Source: Bacilli bacterium (lineage in GTDB: Bacteria; Bacillota; Bacilli; Alicyclobacillales; SLC66). From it: a stretch of 35,459 nt of DNA. The notes beneath the pieces are model-generated. The model was not told the origin of the DNA. It saw nothing but the letters and a program-made list of their open reading frames with translations, and made no database searches. Location: the NCBI GenBank assembly GCA_013044175.1, contig JABEUY010000083.1, positions 1 through 35,459 on the forward strand, read 5' to 3'. Of the stretch, positions 30,387 to 35,459 are shown piece after piece (position 1 is the stretch's first letter; each line of letters opens with the position of its first letter). A program made the translations under genes and the position numbers.

Positions 30387-31727
30387 ATGGGTTTCTATGA
30401 TGACGGCGAATACAAAAGTAGCCGCAAACGCAACAAAGGGCGAAACTCGCTGTTGCGCCTCGTCGGGGTAGTTGCCATTTCGGCGGCAGTCGGTTCTGGC
30501 TCAACGTTAGCGGCTGTACCCCTTCTCATGCAAAACCATGTGTTACCAACTTCATCGGCGATGACCGATCCGAATCTCGTCACGGCAAGTTATTCGCCTT
30601 CACAGACGGTGAACGTGTCGATCAATGATGCTGTCGTTCAGGCTGTGAAAAAAGATACGCCAACGGTAGTCGGTGTTGTTAACTATCAAAACATAACGAA
30701 TTATGCTGGCGTGACTTCTTTACAAGAGTACGGCGTTGGGTCGGGTGTTATTTTTGATCCGCGCGGCTATATTGTCACGAACAATCACGTCGTACAAGGT
30801 GCTACGAAAGTGGAAGTCGTCTTATATGATAAGAAGCACGTCTGGGCAAAAGTGATTGGCACCGATCCTTATACCGATCTTGCCGTGTTGAAAATTCCTT
30901 CGGCGGATATCACGACACAAAATGTTGCCCAATTCGGTAATTCTGCCACGCTTCAAGCGGGTGAACCTGCCATTGCTATCGGTAATCCTGCCGGGTTGGA
31001 TTTTGCGGATACGGTGACAGAAGGTGTGATCAGCGCGACACAGCGCACCATGCCAGTTACCGATGAAGCGACGGGTCAAGTGCTCGGGCAAGAGACTGTC
31101 TTGCAGACCGATGCTGCGATTAACCCTGGGAATAGCGGAGGGCCTTTGCTGAACATTTTGGGTCAAGTGATCGGGATTAATAGTTCGAAAATCTCAGCGA
31201 CAGGTTTTGAAGGCATGGGTTTTGCGATTCCAATCAATGAAGTGAAGACGATTGCTTCACAAATCATAGCGACCGGTCACGCGCAACATCCTGCTCTTGG
31301 CATTGAAGGTGGAAGTCTGGCAAGTGTGCCACAGCAATTACAACCGAATGTGCCTGTGACGTATGGTGTTTATGTCTCGCAAGTGGATAGTGCTTCAGCG
31401 AAAGCATCTGGGATCAAAGTCGGTGATGTGATCGTTGCGATCGATGGACAGAAAGTGACCGGTTTGACGGATCTTCGCAATATCTTGTGGGATAACTACA
31501 AACCTGGCGATACGGTTACTGTTACTGCCTATCGTAAACAGCAAAAATTGAATTTTACGATTCATCTTGGTGTGTTGGCTGCCCCGACGGCTTCAGCCAA
31601 TCAACTTACTCCATCGAGTTCGGGTTCTGGCCAATCGGTATCGGGTCAATCATCATCTGGTGGTTCGACGATCACCATTCCAGGGCTTAATGGTTCCGGA
31701 GGCAGTTTTACTTTTACCTTTCCCTGA
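30387..31727 (+). CDS. HtrA/DegP-type membrane-anchored serine protease with one PDZ domain
   Basis: 446-aa quality-control protease. A short basic cytoplasmic N-terminus and one membrane helix (about 22-47) place the rest outside. The trypsin-like domain has catalytic His134 (TNNHVV), Asp164 (YTDLAVLK) and Ser250 (NPGNSGGP). One PDZ domain spans about 300-395 (GVYVSQVDSASAKASGIKVGDVIVAIDG). The last 45 residues are Ser/Gly-rich (SSSGSGQSVSGQSSSGG) and end FTFTFP, an unusual low-complexity tail. AAGGAGG precedes ATG 30387. Bacillus HtrA proteins respond to secretion stress; here an inverted repeat lies upstream but no two-component genes are near. Confidence 0.94.
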   Translation: MGFYDDGEYKSSRKRNKGRNSLLRLVGVVAISAAVGSGSTLAAVPLLMQNHVLPTSSAMTDPNLVTASYSPSQTVNVSINDAVVQAVKKDTPTVVGVVNYQNITNYAGVTSLQEYGVGSGVIFDPRGYIVTNNHVVQGATKVEVVLYDKKHVWAKVIGTDPYTDLAVLKIPSADITTQNVAQFGNSATLQAGEPAIAIGNPAGLDFADTVTEGVISATQRTMPVTDEATGQVLGQETVLQTDAAINPGNSGGPLLNILGQVIGINSSKISATGFEGMGFAIPINEVKTIASQIIATGHAQHPALGIEGGSLASVPQQLQPNVPVTYGVYVSQVDSASAKASGIKVGDVIVAIDGQKVTGLTDLRNILWDNYKPGDTVTVTAYRKQQKLNFTIHLGVLAAPTASANQLTPSSSGSGQSVSGQSSSGGSTITIPGLNGSGGSFTFTFP

Positions 31728-31745
31728 TCGCAATGAATGGTATTC

Positions 31746-31777
31746 AAAAACAGCGTGCCGCGTGGCACGCTGTTTTT
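31746..31777. terminator. Bidirectional terminator after the HtrA-like gene
   Basis: A perfect 14-bp stem (31746-31759 with 31764-31777) around GCGT, with A- and T-runs at both ends, so it can serve both the plus-strand protease gene and the minus-strand Lin0512 gene. Confidence 0.93.
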
Positions 31778-31788
31778 AGGTAAAAAGG

Positions 31789-32148
31789 TCAATAACCGAC
31801 GCGTACCACGGCGATCGCAATGACCATTTCATCTGTGGTATCACCTTGTTCGGGTAAGATCACGCCGCTTGATGCGAGTAAGCCACCTTTTTCAATGTGA
31901 AGCGTGATTTGACCATAAGGCAATTCTGCTTTGACTTTAGTATGATCGATCGCTTCGTGTTTGAAAGGAACGGCAAGCGTGACTTCAACTTTCATCTCAT
32001 GCAGATCCCGATTCGGTAAAAAACTGCGAATGCCTGGCATACTGTTGTGACCGATGGCATTACGAATCGCACGGCAGCATGCAACGGTAACATCTTGACC
32101 GTGCAAATCAATCCCCATACCAACTTCGATAAATGCTACTTGTTCCAT
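31789..32148 (-). CDS. Lin0512-family protein
   Basis: 119-aa cytoplasmic protein matching the conserved Lin0512 family, whose function is unknown. It has 'VAFIEVGMGIDLHGQDVTVACCRAIRNAIGHNSMPGI' and 'MVIAIAVVRVGY', with alternating strands and helices and no membrane segment. AAAGGAGA lies before ATG 32148. Divergent from the Lrp/AsnC regulator, with a -10 region mirrored against the regulator's; it may be controlled by that regulator. A bidirectional terminator lies after its stop. Confidence 0.85.
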   Translation of the reverse strand: MEQVAFIEVGMGIDLHGQDVTVACCRAIRNAIGHNSMPGIRSFLPNRDLHEMKVEVTLAVPFKHEAIDHTKVKAELPYGQITLHIEKGGLLASSGVILPEQGDTTDEMVIAIAVVRVGY

Positions 32149-32176
32149 GCGAGCAATCTCCTTTCACGATATCTTG

Positions 32177-32224
32177 ATTATAGCGCACAAAAAACGGCAA
32201 CTTACAAGCACAATACGCTATAAT
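32177..32224. promoter_or_regulatory. Mirrored divergent promoters of Lin0512 and Lrp genes
   Basis: ATTATAGCG (32177-32185) and CGCTATAAT (32216-32224) are exact inverted repeats 30 nt apart. Each contains a consensus TATAAT pointing outward: minus strand 32182-32177, plus strand 32219-32224. The -35 regions are weak (GGCAAC at 32196-32201 on plus; about 32205-32200 on minus) and overlap in the middle, so the two promoters should compete. Weak -35 elements suggest activation, perhaps by the Lrp-type protein. Confidence 0.55.
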
Positions 32225-32266
32225 GATGGAATATCTGTGAGAGAACATGAAGTGGAGAGATCGAAG

Positions 32267-32761
32267 ATGGATGAGAGAGCCAAACAGACGCTGTTGCAAC
32301 TTGTGCATGACGATGCCCTACAATCTCATGAATCCCTTGCGACACGCCTTGGTGTAAACGTAGAAGAAGTCGTGCAAGCGATAAGCGATTTTGAAGCGAA
32401 AGGGATTATTATGCGCTATGGCGCTGTCGTCAATTGGGATAAAGCCGATTCATCGCGTGTTACGGCGGTGATCGACGTTAAAGTAACGCCGGAACGAGGA
32501 CGTGGATTTGATCAGATCGCACGACGTATCTATCTTTTTCCCGAAGTAGTATCCGTATCTCTTATGTCCGGTACGTATGATTTGCAAGTCATTGTGGAGG
32601 GACGAAAGATACAAGAAGTCGCGCAGTTTGTTTCAGAGAAATTATCAACCATTGAGAATGTTACTTCGACGACCACGCATTTCCGCCTAAAAACGTATAA
32701 ATTTGATGGTGTTATTTTCGATGATCCTACGACAGATCAACGGTTGGTGGTGACCCCGTGA
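32267..32761 (+). CDS. Lrp/AsnC-family transcriptional regulator (AlaR/YugG-like)
   Basis: 164-aa regulator. An N-terminal helix-turn-helix (about 1-50, ESLATRLGVNVEEVVQAISDFEAKGIIMRYGAVVNW) is joined to a ligand-binding RAM domain (about 65-145, 'VTAVIDVKV...LMSGTYDLQVIVEG'). The neighbour is an aminotransferase overlapping by GTGA, the same arrangement as the Bacillus yugG-yugH (alaR-alaT) pair. It probably senses alanine or a related amino acid and controls the aminotransferase. I chose ATG 32267 (GGAGAGA upstream); a longer frame from 32147 crosses the divergent promoter region. Confidence 0.88.
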   Translation: MDERAKQTLLQLVHDDALQSHESLATRLGVNVEEVVQAISDFEAKGIIMRYGAVVNWDKADSSRVTAVIDVKVTPERGRGFDQIARRIYLFPEVVSVSLMSGTYDLQVIVEGRKIQEVAQFVSEKLSTIENVTSTTTHFRLKTYKFDGVIFDDPTTDQRLVVTP

Positions 32762-33939
32762 GTCAACGCCTTGAAGGACGACTATCTCAAATTGTAAGAG
32801 AACTCCCGCCTTCGGGCATTCGGCGGTTCTTTGATCTTGCGAATCAGATGGAAGATATCATCTCGCTTGGCGTCGGCGAACCGGATTTTGTTACACCGTG
32901 GCGCGTGCGAGAAGCGTGTTTTTACGCACTTGAACAAGGTTATACAACGTATACTTCCAATCGAGGCATGCCAGAATTACGTGTGGCGATCGCAAACTAT
33001 CTGCACAAATATGATCTACATTATGATCCGCTTACTGAGATTATCGTTACGATCGGTGGCAGTGAGGCGATCGATATCGCCATGCGCACGATCCTATCGC
33101 CTGGCGATGAAATTTTGATCCCTGATCCTGGTTACGTCTCGTATTATCCATGTGCCATACTCACCGGTGCTACACCTGTTGCTGTTACGACATGCGCAAG
33201 CGATGATTTTAAACTGACCAAGGAAGCGATTTTGGGAAAAATCACGGAAAAGACCAAAGCGATCATGCTTTGTTTTCCGAACAATCCGACAGGTGCGATC
33301 ATGACGCATTCGGATTGGCAACCGATCGTCGATTTGATTCTTGAACGTGATCTTTTTGTGATCAGCGATGAAATTTATGCTGAACTGACGTATGGAGAAA
33401 AGCATGTTAGCATCGCCGCTTTTCCAGAAATGAAAGAGCGAACTGTGGTCGTTAGTGGGATGTCTAAGGCGTTTGCGATGACAGGCTGGCGAATCGGTTA
33501 CGTGACGGGTCCGGAATATCTGATTAAGGAAATGCTTAAAATTCATCAATACACGATTATGTGCGCGCCGATAATGGGACAGATGGCAGCACTTGAAGCA
33601 CTTCAACATGGCGAGAAAGATAAAGATGCGATGATCAAAGAATATGATCAACGTCGTCGTCTTGTCGTTGAAGGCTTTCGATCCATCGGACTGCCTTGTC
33701 ATGAACCTAAAGGTGCTTTTTATGCTTTTCCGGATATCCGCAATACCGGTCTGACGTCTGCACAGTTTGCTGAGCGTCTGTTGATCGAGGGTAAAGTAGC
33801 TGTCGTGCCTGGTGAAGTGTTTGGGCAAAGCGGAGAAGGTTTTATTCGTTGTTCGTATGCGACGTCCGTGAAGCAGTTGGAAACGGCGATCGAACGAATC
33901 GGATTATTTCTTACACAGTTGGATCGAATAGAAGCTTAA
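32758..33939 (+). CDS. PLP-dependent class I/II aminotransferase (AlaT/YugH-like, GTG start)
   Basis: 393-aa fold-type I aminotransferase. Visible: 'SLGVGEPDFVTPWRV', 'YTSNRGMPELRVAIA', 'CFPNNPTGA' (about 172-180), 'ISDEIYAELTY' with PLP-contact Asp204 and Tyr207, and 'VSGMSKAFAMTGWRIGY' with Schiff-base Lys237. A C-terminal Arg in 'FIRCSYATS' would bind the substrate carboxylate. The overlap with the Lrp regulator (GTGA, start GTG 32758) suggests a regulator-enzyme pair acting on alanine. Other amino-acid specificities (aspartate, aromatic) cannot be excluded from sequence alone. Confidence 0.9.
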   Translation: MSQRLEGRLSQIVRELPPSGIRRFFDLANQMEDIISLGVGEPDFVTPWRVREACFYALEQGYTTYTSNRGMPELRVAIANYLHKYDLHYDPLTEIIVTIGGSEAIDIAMRTILSPGDEILIPDPGYVSYYPCAILTGATPVAVTTCASDDFKLTKEAILGKITEKTKAIMLCFPNNPTGAIMTHSDWQPIVDLILERDLFVISDEIYAELTYGEKHVSIAAFPEMKERTVVVSGMSKAFAMTGWRIGYVTGPEYLIKEMLKIHQYTIMCAPIMGQMAALEALQHGEKDKDAMIKEYDQRRRLVVEGFRSIGLPCHEPKGAFYAFPDIRNTGLTSAQFAERLLIEGKVAVVPGEVFGQSGEGFIRCSYATSVKQLETAIERIGLFLTQLDRIEA

Positions 33940-33940
33940 A

Positions 33941-33973
33941 AAAACACCGTGAGTCCAACGCTCACGGTGTTTT
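33941..33973. terminator. Bidirectional terminator overlapping the minus-strand stop codon
   Basis: AAAACACCGTGAG (33941-33953) pairs exactly with CTCACGGTGTTTT (33961-33973) around 7 nt. It serves the aminotransferase gene. On the minus strand its arm encodes the final residues KTP and stop of the reductase gene. Confidence 0.9.
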
Positions 33974-34939
33974 GCTATAAGCAGGTGATGCTTCAGGTAA
34001 CCCATCTTTACGAAGTGATTTGTTAACCCAAATCGCGGCTTGAGCGCCTTCACCCATCGCGATCATGACTTGTTGGGAATGCGCTACGACGTCGCCGACA
34101 GCCCACAAGCCAGCGACGTTCGTTTCTTTTGTGCGTGGATCGACGATCAAGTAACCACTATCGTTGACTTGTGCACCTAGATCCGTTGCGAGTTTGGTGT
34201 GTTTACTGTGCATGCCTAGCGCAGAGAATACTTTTTCACAAGCGATGGTCGTACCATCTTTTAATACCACTTGTTCGATCGTTTCACGCTGTTCACCGAC
34301 AAAATGGTCGAGTTCCCCAGTATAGTTAGGAATTCCGTAGCTTTCCATAAAAGCAAGCCAGTCTTCTCGAATCGGCTTTTCCTTATCGATATTGACAACA
34401 GTGAGATCGGACGTCCAAGCTAACAGTGTTTTAGCAAGCGATGGTCCACCATTGCCTCGGCCGACGATGACGACTTTTTTATCGATCAATTCATAGCCAT
34501 CGCAGTCAGGACAGTACAAAACGCTAAAGCCTGCATAATGATAGATGTTCGGTACATCAGGATGTTCATCCATGATGCCAGTAGCCAGCACGACGCGACG
34601 GGCGCGAATGTGATCGATTTGTTCGGCAGAACCTTCGATCACTTCTTTTCGCCGTTGTGCGGTGATCAGAAAATGGTCCCCTTGTTTTTCCATGGAAAGT
34701 ACGATTTTATTCATAAAATCAACGCCGAATTGCTTGGCTTGTTGGCGACCTTGATGTAATAATGCAGCGCCTGAAACGCCTTCAGGATAGCCCAGCAAGT
34801 TATGATAAGTCGGCGTATAAAACGTTCTGCCTTTACCCTTATCGATCACGAGCGTCTTCCAACGATAACGTCCAAGGTGAATGGCAGCTTGTAAACCGCC
34901 GGCACCAGCGCCGATAATGACAACATCATAATCTTGCAT
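33962..34939 (-). CDS. Thioredoxin-reductase-like FAD/NAD(P)-binding oxidoreductase
   Basis: 325-aa flavoprotein of the TrxB-like family. The N-terminal FAD motif is VVIIGAGAGGLQAA (about 7-20), and 'TYHNLLGYPEGVSG' follows. The redox-active pair is C143-P-D-C146 in YCPDCDGYE, followed by the NADPH-binding motif VIVGRGNGGPS (about 157-167) and 'GLWAVGDVVAHSQQVMIAMGEGA'. Classical TrxB has CATC; CPDC and the divergent NADPH motif point to a thioredoxin-reductase-like enzyme with an unknown acceptor. ATG 34939 follows AAGGTGGGG. The membrane-protein gene upstream ends 29 nt away. Confidence 0.88.
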   Translation of the reverse strand: MQDYDVVIIGAGAGGLQAAIHLGRYRWKTLVIDKGKGRTFYTPTYHNLLGYPEGVSGAALLHQGRQQAKQFGVDFMNKIVLSMEKQGDHFLITAQRRKEVIEGSAEQIDHIRARRVVLATGIMDEHPDVPNIYHYAGFSVLYCPDCDGYELIDKKVVIVGRGNGGPSLAKTLLAWTSDLTVVNIDKEKPIREDWLAFMESYGIPNYTGELDHFVGEQRETIEQVVLKDGTTIACEKVFSALGMHSKHTKLATDLGAQVNDSGYLIVDPRTKETNVAGLWAVGDVVAHSQQVMIAMGEGAQAAIWVNKSLRKDGLPEASPAYSKTP

Positions 34940-34968
34940 AAAAACCCCACCTTATCTCTCTTCTACGC

Positions 34969-35367
34969 TTAACCGTACATCGCAAAACTGCTTCCTGCAT
35001 GAGCGGTCACGGCCGCTAAAGCGACGGTGATCATGCCAAGGACAAAATAAAGGCCGATGCGCCATACGTTTTTTCCTTTGAGAAAACGTATAATGATCGT
35101 TAGAAACAACAAAAGTGTCGTCGTCCCTGCCAACATGATATGGTTATTTAAGTTGTTTGGCAAATGTCCGTGTGGGTAGTAGGTATGCGCCATCGACAGA
35201 CCGAGGAAAAGCAGGGGTAGAAATGACAGAATAGCAAGAAGTAAAAAGAACATGGCGAGAAGAGGATAGAATTTGGGAGGACGTAAAAATCCGATAAAAT
35301 CGAAAAATAAAGAGATAAATAAAAATAAAATAAGTAAATTCGCAAATAAGCCGTGAATGGATGGCAT
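34969..35367 (-). CDS. Four-helix membrane protein, possibly DUF2231-like
   Basis: 132-aa integral membrane protein with hydrophobic segments at about 7-28, 34-56, 78-95 and 103-122. A His near the start (PSIHGLFANLLILFLF) and another in 'LNNHIMLAGTTTLLLFL' are placed as in DUF2231 proteins, some of which may bind haem or metal; I am not certain of the family. GGGAGGATGGT precedes ATG 35367. It has a near-consensus promoter at 35436-35407 and lies upstream of the reductase-like gene on the same strand, so the two probably form an operon. Confidence 0.72.
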   Translation of the reverse strand: MPSIHGLFANLLILFLFISLFFDFIGFLRPPKFYPLLAMFFLLLAILSFLPLLFLGLSMAHTYYPHGHLPNNLNNHIMLAGTTTLLLFLTIIIRFLKGKNVWRIGLYFVLGMITVALAAVTAHAGSSFAMYG

Positions 35368-35406
35368 ACCATCCTCCCTTTCTGATCAAAATCTTGGACG
35401 CCATCT

Positions 35407-35436
35407 ATTGTAAGATTCAAAGAGGGTAAAGTCCAA
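35407..35436 (-). promoter_or_regulatory. Promoter of the membrane protein / reductase operon
   Basis: On the minus strand TTGGAC (35436-35431) and TACAAT (35412-35407) with an 18-nt spacer. Predicted start is near 35400, about 33 nt before the ATG at 35367. Nothing else is seen between here and the window end. Confidence 0.6.
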
Positions 35437-35459
35437 TGATTTGTCTTTATCCGTTTGCT

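Noticed and set aside
32147-32266. Longer start for the Lrp/AsnC regulator
   Set aside because: It would run through the mirrored promoter region and overlap the start of the divergent gene. The conserved helix-turn-helix begins after ATG 32267.
33094-33828. 244-codon open frame on the minus strand inside the aminotransferase gene
   Set aside because: It is entirely antisense to a well-conserved enzyme. Its translation is rich in His, Phe and Arg with no recognisable domain, and it has no fitting operon context.

Overview
The window looks like a chromosomal segment of a Gram-positive, low-to-medium GC Bacillota (Bacilli) genome. The evidence is strong AGGAGG-type ribosome binding sites, frequent TTG/GTG starts, intrinsic terminators, TTGACA/TATAAT-like promoters, a FadR-EtfB-EtfA module, a coproporphyrin-pathway CgoX/HemY, an HPr/Crh-like protein, an alaR-alaT-like pair and a BmrC/BmrD-like ABC exporter. 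The load of peptide transporters would suit a peptide-feeding Alicyclobacillaceae-like organism, but that placement is only an inference.

Layout. 1-4833: tail of an OppD-like ATPase, then OppF-, OppA-, OppC- and OppB-like genes, closed by a strong terminator. 4834-5460: a 627-nt AT-rich gap with that terminator, two promoters and a 16-bp palindrome. 5461-11165: a second complete peptide ABC operon (D-F-A-B-C) with its own terminator. 11230-14165: tRNA nucleotidyltransferase (cca) overlapping an orphan oligopeptide-binding protein by ATGA. 14256-16636: FadR-type TetR regulator, etfB and etfA, with a FadR-box-like operator in front. 16772-18399: L,D-transpeptidase and mannose-6-phosphate isomerase. 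18404-20746 (minus): Cof-type HAD phosphatase and CgoX. 20843-22509: two tandem membrane-anchored SGNH hydrolases. 22539-26104: heterodimeric ABC exporter. 26304-27855: zinc-ribbon IS481-like integrase protein followed closely by a HesB/YneR-like gene. 27886-29844 (minus): ABC1/UbiB kinase and a 71-aa protein. 29991-31727: HPr-like protein lacking His15, and an HtrA protease. 31789-33939: Lin0512-family gene (minus) divergent from Lrp/AsnC regulator plus aminotransferase. 33962-35367 (minus): thioredoxin-reductase-like protein and a four-helix membrane protein.

How the genes fit together. Much of the window is nutrient acquisition and catabolism: two peptide importers plus an extra binding protein, alanine transamination, and electron transfer from acyl-CoA dehydrogenases under a fatty-acid-responsive regulator. 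Envelope functions form a second theme (L,D-transpeptidase, SGNH hydrolases, ABC exporter, HtrA).

Most notable for follow-up: an apparent AUC start codon for the FadR-like regulator; an 80-90-nt RNA with a three-way-junction fold after etfA; a DDE integrase that looks domesticated, with no visible IS ends on its downstream side; an HPr paralogue without the phosphorylatable His; three oligopeptide-binding proteins with no cysteine at all; and enrichment of the octamer GCGATCGC. No CRISPR array, rRNA, tRNA or complete insertion sequence was seen. All copy numbers and motif matches were counted by eye.
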